Shown piece by piece: positions 36,012 to 48,930 of a DNA stretch of 64,000 bases. Made by a program: the position numbers and the translations under genes. Within the stretch, counting starts at the first letter, position 1. The number at the start of each line of letters is the position of its first letter. Under the pieces are notes generated by a model. It saw only the letters and a list, made by a program, of their open reading frames with translations, searched no databases and was not told where the DNA came from. The DNA is from Pararge aegeria (lineage: Eukaryota; Arthropoda; Insecta; Lepidoptera; Nymphalidae), in assembly GCF_905163445.1 (NCBI RefSeq), contig NC_053195.1, positions 9,600,501 through 9,664,500 on the forward strand, given 5' to 3'.

Positions 36012-39000
36012 TTACTTAACTTTATTTGTAGTTATAAAATTGGACGGATTGCTTACTGAAGTTGAACAGGACAGCGCAGTATAGTTGGCCTGCGGGTTAG
36101 GAGAACCAGCGAATGTGTTCATCTGCATTTGCGTCGGTGGGGGGTGCGTGGCGAGGGGGGAGACGGGCGGCGCCATGCCACTGCCGCCCCCCGCGCTTAC
36201 GTTGGCCGGACTTCCGGTCGTCGATAGTCGAGAAAATGCCGCCAAGGCATCAGGGAAGTTTGGTGGTGTTGCAGGAGTATTACATGGTGTCATGAGTTGC
36301 TGAAAACACAATATTTATAAAATCTTTATTTGAATTCTTTCAATTCGTCTCTACTTTACATGTACAAGTAGAACCCTATAAAATAGAAGAGATACCGTAA
36401 AAAATAAGAATATTTATATTTCTCAAAGTCAAAGTCAAAGTCAAAAATATCTTTATTCAAGTAGGCCCACAGGTGGCACTTTTGATGCGTACATAAGAAT
36501 TACACGGTAGTGAGATGATGGCGATAACCACATTCGTAAACTTAAAACTAAAGCTACGAGGGTTCCAAACGCGTCCCGGTCTAAGAAGAAGCCCACAACA
36601 AACTTAGCCGGGTGTTTTTTTTTTTTTTTTTTTGTTATCGCCATCTCACAATGTAATTTTAAATTATTAGAAGAGCAACCTGGTTAGAGCAATAATTTAC
36701 ACCCAAGCTTTTTTATCGTTTACGTAGTCCTTTATACTATAATAGGACTTTTCTATAAGCTTACGTTTAATACAAACTTTGAACTTTTTAAGAGACATCT
36801 CCAAGATGTCAATTGGTAGTTTATTGTAGAATTGTATGCAATTTCCTTTAAACGAATTATGAATTTTATGTAACCTAGTATATTGCACTGTAAGTTTATT
36901 CTTACTTCTAATGTTTAAATTATTGCAGTCACATTTTTTCTTAAATTTAGAAATGTTTTTATGGACGTACATTAAATTTTCAAATATGTACTGACTATAC
37001 ACTGTCATTATTTTAAAATCTTTAAATTTATCTCTCAATGACTCTCTCGGACCCATTTTGTAGATAGAACGAACAGCCCTCTTCTGCAGCACGAAAATAG
37101 TGCTAATATCAGCAGCATTACCCCAAAGTAAAATTCCATATGACATAATGCTGTGAAAGTAACTAAAATATACCAGTCTAGCAGTTTCTACGTCGGTCAT
37201 ATGGCGTATCTTCTTTACCGCATAGGCAGCAGAACTAAGCCTGTTAACTAAGTCTGATACTGCTTAGGCGTGAAACAACCTTTCGGCGTTCGTTAACTTC
37301 CACATATAACTTTGGAACCTCAAGGCATTCTTTAACAAATGATTCAAAACCTACACCTTAAAATAGTTTCCACTACCAAATGAAAAACTGAATAAAAAAA
37401 TATGTAAAATCTTGAATATTATAGGAAAAATGTATGTATGCATCTAATTAAGATAACTAATATTTATGAAGTCATAACAATAAGACTTAAGCAAATACCT
37501 GAGGGTAATGTGGTGCAGCTATCCCATTTGCTCCAGCTGGAATTGCTACCTCTTGAAAGAATATTGACAATGCCGTCTGAAAACACATAGCTTATTAAAA
37601 CCCTATTGTATAAAAAAAATAAAGGGACACTTATAAACTGAAGTCATCCAAGTCGCTAGAGATAAAAAAAATTGCTTATAAGTCCATCATTAAAAGCTGT
37701 TTCTAAAATCTTTGTGGAATCAATAATACCTTGTGTAAAACATTTTTCATGGAAATCAAATATGAAAGGAATAAAACATTGCTTGATCATTTTTTTGTCA
37801 AATGATACTTTAACTTAGTTGGTATCTAATGCTCAATTAATTAATTGTGTTTTATATGAAGAATTTATATTATACTTGTTATAAACTCTAAAAAAAAAAA
37901 AGATAGTATAAGAGTATGTATATGATTTTAATCCATTTGTTCACAAGAAATTTGGTAAAACTTTTGGATTCTAAAGCAAGCAGATGGCCCAGCTACTAAT
38001 AGTTAAATTTAACAAGAACTTTAAAAATAGCTATATTAACTGTACACACATAAAAAACTTGAACCCAACTACTGAATAAAGGAAGGACAAATCAATGAAC
38101 TCACTTCAAACTCATAGCATTACAAGGGATATAAATTTTTCTGTTATTTAAATTGCATTAAGATCTTTGCCATGACCCAAAGGAACTGATATTTTTATAT
38201 AATATATATTATTTCTTTTTTAAATAACTAGAATTGTGTAGCTGTTTGAAAAGAGCAAACAACCAAACACTCTTTGAAATCTATTTCCCAAAAAATTCAG
38301 CTTTGCTATTTGTTTACTTTTTGTAAAACTCAAAAAGTAGTTGATAGATTGAGTTGTAAACTGTTGCATTTTTATGTATATAAGAGTTTTTCTATGTGAT
38401 CAGCAGAACTACAGAGAAATATGACTGGATTCAGGTTTGGTCATTAATTTGTGGATCTAACATTTATATCCCATATTACAATGAGAGAGAAGGCTTGTTT
38501 CCAACTATGGGGCATTAATCTTTCAAACAAACACATATTCCAGCAGCAAGACAAGATTCACAAAGCCATAATGCTACAAATACCTAGTACTTACTTTGAC
38601 TTAAAAATATGAATAATATTATTATTATTTTTATTGATCTACTTAGAGTAAAACAATTAACAACAACTAGGTAACTCACCTTAATTTTTTATTTAAGTTA
38701 TAATCAAAAACATACGATTAGTCAGTACACCACATGGGAAGTTTATGATTTCAACTTTTACATAATTGATATCCCAGATCCTTACCCCACATACCATTCT
38801 CAATTACAAAGTTATTTTAGACTAAAATTCTTTAAGGTCACTTACATATTTGATGTTATTAGTGTTTTTAATATTATCAAACAAATAAACTGGAAGCTTA
38901 TTGATAAGTAATGGGACCATAAATTCCCAGGCCAATATGCATTATTATAAGGCAGTAGTTTACTACCTATGCTTTCTGGTTAAATAATTAAGTATTGACA

Positions 39001-39964
39001 AATAACTACTATTAAAATTTATTCCACTGTTATTAAAAAAAAACATAAATAAATAATAACGAAATAATAATTATAAAAAGTACACAACTAAGTTCATTGG
39101 TCTGTCTGGATACTGCAATGGGTATTTAATGAACATTTATCCATTTTGGTTCCGGTTGACTCATATGCATATCCAAATGTATATATCCTTTATTAGTATT
39201 ATATACAGAAGGTTCCACATTCAACTTGGTTGGTAAAGTTTTTTTAGTTCAACTGACTTCAATGTCTTTCAGACATCTGAATCATTAATAGATTTCTTTT
39301 TATTTATGAAAGTTGTACATATGCATTGAACATAGCTATTAAATTTGAGGCCACAATATCCATGTGATCCCCACATCACACAATAAAAGAATACTCATGA
39401 TCAGTTCACAATTATTGATGGGGAACTCTATAAAGGGATATATAAAAAAATAGTACAAAACCCTCCTCCGTTAATCCATTAAAAATTTAAATAGCTCTAA
39501 TCTCGCTTACATAATATTTTCACTATTCAATAGAAGTTTATTAAGATAGGTAATATGAGCAAATTGAAAAATCGTTCAAAGATAATTAATAAAGCGATAA
39601 TATTAAGTCTGTTGACTGTTGTTAAAGATTTATTATTGTTGTCATTATCAATGTGTGTTTCTAGATCTAGATACGGTCAAGGTAATTGATCGTTAAAACT
39701 CTCTCACAAAAGGAATTCTCTAATTCACTGAGTTGAGTACGACGCGATCGTTAAACACGCCTGGCTAGAACATCCTACTGTGCTGTATGCAATACAGAAA
39801 AAAATGCTGCCATTGCATGATTTTATTATTTGTTTACATGTATATTATAAATTTACCTCAAATTGCCAATGTGCTGCCTGAAGTAGCTGTTTAGCTTGTT
39901 CTCGTGCACATCCAGCCACTAGTACAAATTGATTTATCATAACTTGTTCACGTAAAGAATCCAT
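36012..39964 (-). CDS. UBA-like domain-containing protein (UBALD1/2 family)
   Basis: Three exons on - with phase 0 junctions: 39964-39857, 37576-37499 and 36299-36012, giving 157 residues. Residues 1-45 (MDSLREQVMINQFVLVAGCA, REQAKQLLQAAHWQFE, then TALSIFFQE) form the UBA-like three-helix domain that defines the family. The following QLMTPCNTPATPPNFPDALA is the second conserved box of UBALD proteins. The remaining tail is Ser/Pro/Gly/Met-rich and disordered. The cellular role is poorly known; the fold suggests ubiquitin or protein binding. The gene is head to head with the REXO5-like gene, about 1.35 kb between starts. A LINE fragment lies in intron 2 on the same strand. The last exon is locally GC-rich (36110-36210). 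Confidence 0.9.
36424..37262 (-). mobile_element. 5'-truncated LINE (family A) in UBALD intron 2
   Basis: The minus-strand frame 37200-36697 encodes 167 residues: IMSYGILLWGNA, LQKRAVRSIYKM, IYK...RESLRDKF, and a C-terminal block ending SIKDYVNDKKAWV. This matches the post-RT region of jockey/CR1-group LINEs. The 3' untranslated part carries GACCGGGACGCGTTTGGAAC and GTTTAAGTTTACGAATGTGG-like blocks, a long A run (T on +, about 36613-36633) and a (TTTGAC)n-type tail at 36424-36445. The RT core is absent because of 5' truncation near 37262. Confidence 0.8.
37577..39856. other. UBALD intron 1
   Basis: 2.3 kb of AT-rich sequence. No repeats with clear ends, RNA genes or alternative exons were recognised. 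Confidence 0.5.
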
Positions 39965-41313
39965 TTTTAAAGGTTCTTCTACCCAGATTTAACTATTAGA
40001 AATCAGCAAGAAATAGCCGCTGTGCTTTAGTAAATGAATGTTTATCCAGGATACGAATGCAAAGTGCAAACCAAATGTAAACGTAGGTGTATAATAATAA
40101 TATTATTGATAGAACGTCTATGTGTGTTCCACGAGAATTCACGAGAGTAAAAGAGAAAACAACACTTTGCCTTGCATCTCTGCACGGTTTTAATCTGTGG
40201 TTCTATGGTGTAGAATAACTAGTGGCAAAGAGAAAATACCTAATCACTACTGTACACCACTTCTCTTATTACAAAAAAGGAGGGGTTCACTGTTCAATAG
40301 GGCTAAAACTCAGCCGAAAAGAGCGCAAAGCAATAAAAATTAAATTATCACGCTCCCGCAGTTTAGCTGTTCCTTGCTGACCATTGTCACTGGAAATAAT
40401 GCACAATTTTGAACTTAGACCCGTTCATCTTCCTAGTTAGGGTTTCTAACTGCCTGTGCCCATAATGGCCATTTTCACTAAACAGTATGTCTAATGATTC
40501 AGGTGATTAGGGGCAAAAAAACGTTTTACCAATTCAATAATAATAACTAACGACGTCAGACGCCATCTAAAGTTACGACACTGATTTGGCAGTGGGTAAT
40601 TTTTAGGGAATTCCCAAACTGACACTTGACAGAGTACGTGAAATAAATGAAAATTTATTTTAGTTAGTTAGGCTGAACCGTCCCATTCTGAGGCGAAAGG
40701 TGCGATCGGGTGAACTCGGGACCGCCAAGTGTACCTGAGTGTGTGTTGCTCATCGTTGTTGTGTCGCCGTGTTTACTGTGTTAGGCATAATTCAATTCAT
40801 ACTTAATACAAAATAATCTTTGTTAATTTTATAGTTATTATTAATAAAATTCATTATTGGACGATAATAATAATTATTTTAGCAATTCCAATCCATACGA
40901 AAACAGAAAATAGAAAATATGGTAGTACAAACACAAAATACGACCACTTGTGGCATGAATCATAGACAAGTTAAATAAGTTTCCTAGTGACAATCGATTG
41001 GTGAAAAGGGTCCCTAGGCATATATTTACCATATATGCCTAGGACCATTCTTTGATTAGGTGTCTCTTACTTAGGCATTGCTTTTTTCGTCATTTGTGAA
41101 AACGGACATAACTGTAATTACACTTCACTATTCTATGACCCTAACATAGTAAGTGGCCTATTTATCGTGAACTTCTATAGTCGATGCTTAAGTGAGGTTG
41201 CAAGTGCTAATCTATGGTCGCAAACTAGTAACTGTCAGTGTGCTGTCAACCTACTTTAATATTTTGAAAAAAAGATTTTCTATGAAATAAACATTACAAT
41301 CAATAATAGTATC
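39965..41313. promoter_or_regulatory. Shared upstream region of UBALD-like and REXO5-like genes
   Basis: Two divergent genes start at its ends, so it should hold both promoters and 5' leaders. GC content rises around 40680-40780, and a hairpin lies at 41014-41044. No specific box could be assigned. Confidence 0.4.
41014..41044. repeat. Short perfect hairpin
   Basis: CCTAGGCATATAT, 5-nt loop, then its reverse complement. The pairing continues outward past a single-base bulge. Confidence 0.65.
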
Positions 41314-43156
41314 ATGAACCCAAATAATAATTCTGAAGAACCTATTATTAAGAAACGAAGAATCGAAAATGAAAGTAAGTTTCCATTTAGTAAAATCATA
41401 TTTTATGTTTTTAACCTTTCACAACCGAAACATGTGTTAAAAATGTTATAAAAAAATTGCAGGTTCAAATTTTACGACGGAAATTTTCCAACCTGAATCT
41501 GAACCGGGAAATACGGAGCAAAAGCGAAATAAAATACGTGTTCGCAAAAAGCAGATTCCTAGGTTTCGATTAATTACTACTGGGATTAGTGCTTTGTTGA
41601 CTACATCTTTACAAGATCGAGTACCTTTAACTCTTACAGATATACAACATTTATTGTTGTACTCATTACTAGGTAACCTCAACTTTACGCAACCACCGCG
41701 CTGGTATGTACTAGACAAATGTAACCACGTAAAACAAACTACATGTCTTATAGTGGAAGGAATCTCTATAAAGCATTGGGAAATGTACCAAGACAGCTTG
41801 ACTACAACCAAAAAAATATTTGATAATGTAGTGGAGATTCTTACTCCATCTGTTTATGGTGGCTCTTTGGTTAAGGAGCTAGCACTAGTTCCCCTTTCGG
41901 AAGCTGACAAGGAAAGCTTGATACAAAAATATGGCAGTATTAACTTGGCCCTGGAGGTTAGGAAAGACTTGAATGTTATGATGAAAGCTGTTTTTCCTAT
42001 TAGTGATGAAGTATCAGACACATTTGATAAAATCACCTTAGAGGAGAAATTCCCAAGAACACAGTTAATTCTTTCAGCTTGGCAATTAATAGAGGACAAC
42101 TATCCAGTTCCTTTAAAAGGTAAATTAAAAGCTATTTATACTGATTATGTTTTATCTAAAGATGAATATAAACCTGTAACAGTCAAATCACCAATGTTCG
42201 GATTAGACTGTGAGATGTGTCTCACAGAGGCTGGTTCAGAGCTAACTCGTGTATCTATAGTCAATGAAAAACATGAAACAATATATGAGTCTTTAGTTAA
42301 ACCCTTTAATAAAATCACTGACTACTTAACACGCTATTCTGGTATTACAAAGACAATACTTGAAAATGTGACTAAGAGATTGGAAGACGTTCAACAAGAA
42401 TTACGTGAATTACTACCTCCAGATGCAATTTTGGTTGGCCAGTCTTTGCAAACAGATCTACACGCCTTAAAAATGATGCACCCCTATGTAATAGACACTA
42501 GTACAATATATAATTTTGCTGGTGAAAGATCGCGAAAGCCGAAACTAAAAGTGTTAGCAAAAGAATTTTTGAAAGAAGATATTCAAAACAGCAAGTATGG
42601 TCACTGTTCAGTTGAAGATTCTCTTGCTTCATTGAAGCTTGTTCAGTTAAAGCTTAGCAAAAGTATGGAATTTGGAGATGCTGTACATACTAACAGACAG
42701 CAGTATAGAGAAAATGTTATTAAGAAGACAACACAGCAGCAGTATGCTATGTCCATCTTTAATCATATAATTGATCAGAGAAAAACTTCAGTAGTTATTG
42801 GCTGTGACAATATTACAGGTGATTATCACACTTTCTTAACACAAGCAAAAGAAAATCTCAGCAATCAATTGAAAAAAGGGAAAACAAAGAAGGTTAAACT
42901 AAATACTGTTGATAGAATGGATGATGTTATCTCCAATATTATTAAAGCTGAAACTGACTATAATTTAGTTATGGGCCATCTAAAAATAGACTCTAATTGT
43001 GCTAATTTAGAACTTATGCAAACTATTGACAAATGGATAGAGAAAATATGGAATAGTGTTCCAGACACAGCACTATGTGCTATTGTGTTTGGTGGCACTA
43101 CAACTGACAATGGTGTGGCAATGTTGAGAGTGAAAAGTACTGAGAGATCATACTGA
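41314..43156 (+). CDS. REXO5: RNA exonuclease 5-like (DEDDh 3'-5' exonuclease)
   Basis: Exons 41314-41374 (ATG to a GTAAGT donor) and 41463-43156 (after AAAATTGCAG) join within a Ser codon and encode 584 residues. The N-terminus has a KKRR basic patch, suggesting nuclear or nucleolar location. The exonuclease domain starts near residue 265. GLDCEM carries Asp269 and Glu271, LVGQSLQTDLHALK holds the second acidic motif, and YGHCSVEDS has His401 and Asp406, so the DEDDh set is complete. Within this fold REXO5-type enzymes trim 3' ends of snoRNA and rRNA precursors. The C-terminal roughly 150 residues (about 430-584) could correspond to the RNA-binding modules of REXO5, but the RNP motifs are weak. 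The choice of REXO5 over REXO1/REXO4 rests on the CEMCLTEAGSELTR segment and overall length. The gene is divergent from the UBALD-like gene. Confidence 0.85.
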
Positions 43157-44479
43157 ATTTGTTATATAGAATATTGTCTAGTTTTTAAGGTATGTACATT
43201 TATACATATAATAATAATAATATTATAAAACTGTGTCCTGCATATTTTATCAATTATTAATTATAGGTTTTTATGCTACAATGCAGTCTAAGATTGTAAC
43301 ATGCTAAGCATGATAACTGAAAGATTACTGCATAGCTGAAAATAAACTCCAATGCAATGTGCATTACAATAATATTTGTGCTACCCAGTGTGAGATGGTT
43401 CTAAAAAGTATAGGTACTGAAGAATTTTGTCAGTATTACCTTTGATTTGAGGAACTTTCCATTCCTTAAATTAACAAATGCAATAAGAAAAAGTGAATCT
43501 GGTTATAAAACTTATATAGAAAAAACAAGAGTGTGATTTCCTCATTACCTCTCAATGTCTGTGATATCTATCCATTATTATAATGAAACTGTAACTGGAA
43601 ATCGTCTAGTTACAGTTCTATTTCAAAACATTCAAATATATGACTGCATAGAAAGATTTATAATACTCAATTGGAGTAACCTTAGACATTGATGGAGAAT
43701 CCAAACCAGTATTTAATTTAATTTATGTCTTATCTGCCTGTTAAGAACTACTGAACAGATTTAAATTTGGTAAACTTTTGGCTGTAAAATGTACTGTCTT
43801 ATTCACTTTCTGGATTCCTATGATAGATCTCAATTAAATCAAACTGAAACTGCAGCAAAATTATTGTCATTTTAGAATAAAAACTCATTTCCTTTGGTAG
43901 AATTACCAATAATGTCAATCATTCATAGGCTTTCAGCACTGCAGGCATAGGTTTGAGCATTAGGCGTGTTAAAATGAAATACATCATAACATTTATTTTA
44001 AATCTTTATTTAAATAAATTATTTGCTGGGCGAAAAATGCGGACTGGTGATGATGATGTGATAGTGAACTTTTTAGTAATGATACTAACTAGAATCTATA
44101 TTTAAGTTTAAAACTTTATCATCAATTTAATTAAAACATGAAGTTAAATCGAAATAGAAACCACTTAGTGTTCATTTGTTCAATTAACAGAAATAAACAA
44201 GTTTATGCAACAACATACAGTTTTGCAGTTTTCCGCGCCCACTGAGTTTAGTCGAAGATAAGTAAAATTATCGGCAACTGTCAAATAAAACATTACAGAG
44301 AAACTTTTTTATGGTTAATACTCAAATAATATTGGCGTTTTCTAAATATGAAGGCTGCTGAAAATTTAATGCTGGCAAGCAAATATACCAGTAACTCATA
44401 TTGTTTCGTTTCCTTAGAAAACATTCAATAAATTACAAGTTAAGCAAAGACCAATATTTTTGACCAAAATTCACAGGTA
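43157..44479. other. Downstream of REXO5-like gene, no gene seen
   Basis: A possible AATAAA lies at 43341-43346, about 185 bases after the stop. The remainder is AT-rich, with no exon or repeat end that I can name. Confidence 0.45.
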
Positions 44480-44992
44480 AATTCGAAAGGGTTCCAAGCC
44501 CTGATTACGACATTCCGACCGTGTTTCTAACTTATTTAGCTAGAGAATATATTTGGCCCGTAATGGGATCCACAGCAAGTGAGGGTGGTAGTTCTGCAGC
44601 TATGTCTGCGAGTGCTTCCCAACGTGTTGATCTGTTTCCATCTGATTGGCTTGGGCTCGAAGATTCTTCAACATTCTCTTGCTCTCTGCGAAAGATTTTT
44701 CAGAATTGTAGTTAGGTACCTGCTGATGAATTTTTTAATGACAAGGTTGCTTGGAAGCGTCCGGCTCCGCTTTCAGCTCTCACAAGATATAAAATATCTG
44801 GTTAAATGCAAAATGTAAATTGTTGATGTTGGAAAAGAGCAACTGCTGAGTTTCTTGCCGGCTTCTTCTCGGTAGAATCTGCCTTCCGTACCGGTGGTAG
44901 AATCACTACAAACAGACAGACTTGACGTTTCAAAAGTGCTTATATTAGGCCAACTTGAAATAAATGAATTTTGAATTTTGAATTTTTTGAAT
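44480..44992 (+). mobile_element. LINE 3' end, family B
   Basis: The 3' part has GAGTTTCTTGCCGGCTTCTT, CGGTAGAATCTGCCTTCC, ACCGGTGGTAGAATCAC and TATTAGGCCAACTTGAAATA, then a (TGAATTT)n tail at about 44960-44992. The upstream 44480-44800 is probably decayed coding or untranslated sequence of the same element; that boundary is uncertain. Confidence 0.65.
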
Positions 44993-45462
44993 TTTGTTTC
45001 GTTGATCTATTATAATTTAAGAAAGTTTGCACCTTAAAGACCCCAGCTACAGAACGCCATCTAGCGAAAAGTGTATGAGTTTTAAAGTTGTAAATCGTTA
45101 AAAACGGCCAACATTAAAATTTACAAAAAAAGTTACAGCACGCAGTACGCGCAAACAAGGCGTATTACCCTACAAATTTTCTGCAGATAACTTAGCAGTT
45201 ATCTACTTTTACCGTAGTCTTCGAATCGCAAACCAATCAAAAATAATTTCACAAAACTAAGTAAGTTAAAAAAAACATCCAAAGCATTAAACTACAACAA
45301 ACCACATAGAAAGTCGTAATTTTATATTTAGATCAGATGCATAGAAATAAGTAATTCACGTTAAGGCTTTTCAGTTATATGTATTGATTCCATCATTTTA
45401 CGTTTTTGTTAAAAAACCAAACCAAAATCGTACCCGTTTGGGCTGCAGATTCTACCATGAGG

Positions 45463-45815
45463 CATACAATTCAAATTCAAATTCAAAATTTCTTTATTCA
45501 TGTAGGCCTATCACAGGCACTTATGAAGCGTTCACACATATAATTTGTTTACATAATTGTAAGGGGGTGGTAACTTCGATCGCCAACTTTAACCTAAAGC
45601 TACGAGGGTTCCAAACGCGCCCTGGTCTAAGAAGAGCCTACAACAAACTTAGCCGGGTATTTTTTTTGTTATCACCATCTCACAGTAAATTTATATTAAG
45701 CTTTGAAGTTAGAGCAATTCACACCCAAGCTTTTGTATCTTTTAAGTAATCCTTAACGTTATAATAGGATTTTTCTGTAAGCTTACGTTTTATATAAACT
45801 TTGAACGATTTTATA
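45463..45815 (-). mobile_element. 5'-truncated LINE (family A), minus copy
   Basis: A (TTTGAATTTGAATT)n-type tail, ATGAATAAAGAAATTTTGAA (minus strand), the GACCAGGGCGCGTTTGGAAC block and a C-terminal coding remnant ending DTKAWV (stop near 45720) match the + copy at 51393-51817. It lies 147 bases beyond the stop of the acidic-protein gene, on the same strand. Confidence 0.75.
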
Positions 45816-45961
45816 CGTACGTATTCCGTATCCCCAAAAACATATTTAAGTATGGCGATAACAATAAACTCTTCTATTACTATCCTTGTGAATTCGAGAT
45901 CATTAATCTAAAAGTATAATACAACTTCAAAGGATGAGTTATACTTATCACTTAAAACATC

Positions 45962-48930
45962 TTACTCTTTCGCTTCTGTTTGTTCATCACTGTATTGTTC
46001 CACTAACTCTGCCTTATTCTCTTCAGTATCAGTAATTATATTTTCCTCTTTGTCATTGGGTGTCTCCTGATGTAATGTTGATGTTTGGTCTATGTCATCA
46101 TGTATAGTGTTTAAAATGACTTGGTCCGCCACCTCTTTAAGTGTAGATAATAATTTATTGTCTTCGGACTCATCTTCACTTTTTTTTTCTTGAATTTCCA
46201 CATCATTTGTCATTTGATTCTCTGTAAAAGAAAAGTATTTCAAGGATTCTTGTTATCAATTTCAAACTTCAAACTAAAATATTTGTTCATATTTGGGCAG
46301 TTTTTTTTTATACATTTCCATGTATTTCAATCATATCATAATTAATTCTTCAACATTTACATAGTACCTTCTCCGAACACAAAATTATGTCACAAGTTTT
46401 ATTTATATTATAGCTGAAAAATCACACTTGCTTGTGTCTTATAGTTGGTATTAAAATATACTATGCTTACCAAATCTCCACGAAAATCACGAATGGGAAG
46501 TTCACGTTTTTTTGTTTTCCATGAAATATTTTTCCCGAACTAAGGTGCAGACCACCTAAATAGACGAAAAAAAGTGCAAAGTGATGATTGAATAATAACA
46601 AGGAATGTGCAAAATAAAAAAAAAACTAAAGTGAGTAAATGAGTGCCCCGATACGACGAACATCAAAGCAAAAAATTAACGGATCCATTTCTTATCGTAC
46701 TTTTTCATAGTTTAGCGTTTAGTTACAATATTTCATAGGTCAGTGTTCACTGAAATTTAACTAACAAACCTTTCGCAATATAGCTTCATCCTACATATTA
46801 CGAATTCTTTAAAAAACACACATTCATTAGAAGCTTTGTATTCGAAGTGTCCCGCGTAGCTTTGCATATTTATGTATTTAAAATGTCAACCCTCGCCACT
46901 TTTTACTACCTAGGTACTGCACTGATATTCTATTTACGTATCTTCGTAGTTTCTTATTTCAGATATTTCAGTTTACGTGACCAATATTACTATTATTAAC
47001 TTATATACGTGACCAATATTACTAATATATATATTATAAACTATTATATTTTACATGTGTTACTTTCATACAGGGTATTAGCAAAAATTAAGCATGCATG
47101 TGCACGACTTTAAAACATACTCAATCAAATTAACATCATTATAAAAAAAAACACGTTTTTTACGCACAACAATAAAATCGTACGGATAAATAATGTAATT
47201 ACATACCTTGCTCTCGTTCTTCGTTATCGGTTTTCGTAAAAGAATTACTATTTCTAGCTAATTGTATATTTTCTTCTAAACTATCACATATTGGAAGCAC
47301 TTTGCTGACGGTTGTATCTTTTAAATCGTTATCAATTATCACATCCTCCCCTACTTTCATATATGTCACATTACTATTATCGTCCTCCGGTGTCTCTGTA
47401 AATGTATGTTTTAATTAATATAAATTAAAGAAATGTTAAGTTGACTACCGTTGGCATAATCTTGATTTTCAAGCACTTTCTAAAAAAGCCGGACGTTTTA
47501 ATTTAGTGCGATTCCTTCGATTTATTATTTTACGGCGGATTGGTGCAGTGGGCAGCGACCCTGCTTTCTGAGTCCAAGCTGGTTCGATTCCTACAACTGA
47601 AAAGGTTTGTATGATGAACATTATTGTTTTCAGTATTTGGGTGTTCATATATATGCATATTTTAATGAATAATAAAAATATTATTTTGTCATCGTACTAC
47701 GAACCCATAACATTACGTCTACTTTGGGGCTAGATGGCGATGTGTACATTGTCGTAGTATAATTATTTACCATCTGACAGATTCGCGCTATTTTTAGTAT
47801 GTTTATAAAAACAAGACCATGAACAGGCTTATGAATCGTCCATTACCGGGCACATGCGCCCTTTCTAATAAGTGACAGTTATATAGGGCTTAGGTCAACC
47901 TAGAAACTGCGATGCACATACTCGTAAGTTGTAGTCTTTATTTTTTAGGTGTACTTAACTAAGTGAACTTTTATATTATCATACAACATTCATTATAGTT
48001 ATCCAGTAATATAATGTGCTAATTTCTTAGATAAATTGCAATGATAACGTTGTACGTGTATTGCTAGTTACTTAAATAGTCCACGCCATTTGTTATGATC
48101 TCTCGATAACAAAGGAAAGAATTTGTTTAATGGCCATGATTATTTTTTACATAGAACTAACAGAAACACAGGTAGGTTCACGCCTTCGACCTTAATGTAA
48201 ATTATGAATTTGATTCTATGTTCCCACTATATAGTCGAAGGATTGTTTGTAGTCTCGATTTTTTTAAACTTCATTCATTGTGTTTGGAATTTAATTGGTT
48301 GTTTATCAAATACTAGTTTTGCTACCGTTAACTATAATAGGTGTAGCGCGATAATAAACACCCCACTACCACTCAATAAATTTAATCAGTTTTAGCAAGA
48401 AAAAAATATCAAATCACGACAGATAATTCCTAAGATTACTTTGTTTAAATATGAATGTAATCACACTCTTCAGAAAATTAGTTTAAAAATTTCTTATAAG
48501 AAGCAAAAGAAATGAATGTGCAGTTAGTAAACTGGTTTTCATGATTTAAAACTGAAAATTTTAATCACAGTAAAGCTAAAGACTAATTTCTCATCCCACC
48601 TTTAGCATTGACCTCCAGCTATTAAGTAAACATTCAACCCTGAGTCAACATTCACGTCTCGCATACGTAGCTAATAAAACAGAGAACGATAAACAACCAT
48701 TAAAGTCTAATGATTAAGCACGATTTTCCAGCACTTAATGTGATAACTCGTAAGTAATTTGTCTAAAAATAGTGCAGACCGTTGAAGGTAAAGTATTTTT
48801 TAAAATAGCTCACTAAATTGACAACAACACGCGAGTTGTCAACAAGTATTTATACTAATGGTAAACTTAACATACCGGTTGTGTTCGCGGCTATCTCGGG
48901 CATGTTTGGAGCGCTGCTAGTGCAGCCCAT
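45962..48930 (-). CDS. Putative myristoylated AKAP-like acidic protein
   Basis: Three exons on - join with phase 1 introns: 48930-48876, 47395-47207 and 46221-45962, giving 167 residues. The start, MGCTSSAPNMP, fits N-myristoylation at Gly2 with a palmitoylatable Cys3, so a membrane anchor is likely. The rest is acidic and low in complexity, rich in Glu/Asp/Asn/Thr. One exception is an amphipathic segment around residues 105-122, LLSTLKEVADQVILNTIH. It follows the LA..IV..AI spacing of PKA RII-binding helices in A-kinase anchoring proteins. An anchor plus a single such helix is the architecture of vertebrate small membrane AKAPs; the function here is inference. No other domain is recognised. 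The middle exon (189 bases) is symmetric, so skipping it would keep the frame. Intron 1 contains a SINE, and an inverted LINE pair brackets the locus. Confidence 0.72.
47533..47762 (+). mobile_element. tRNA-derived SINE (second family), well preserved
   Basis: The A box TGGTGCAGTGG (47541-47551) and B box GGTTCGATTCC (47581-47591) match the Pol III consensus. The body has ATTATTGTTTTCAGTATTTG and ends with TTTGGGGCTAGATGGCGATG. It is antisense in intron 1 of the acidic-protein gene. Confidence 0.8.

Noticed and set aside
36085..36303. Plus-strand frames opposite the last UBALD exon
   Set aside because: Antisense to a GC-rich conserved exon; the real frame is on the minus strand.
36424..36445. 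Tandem CAAAGT units as a CRISPR-like or satellite array
   Set aside because: They are the short terminal repeats of a LINE tail, with no spacers.
41854..42099. Minus-strand frame inside the REXO5-like gene
   Set aside because: Antisense shadow of the exonuclease exon.
45384..45749. 121-codon plus-strand frame
   Set aside because: Overlaps the antisense strand of a LINE 3' end.
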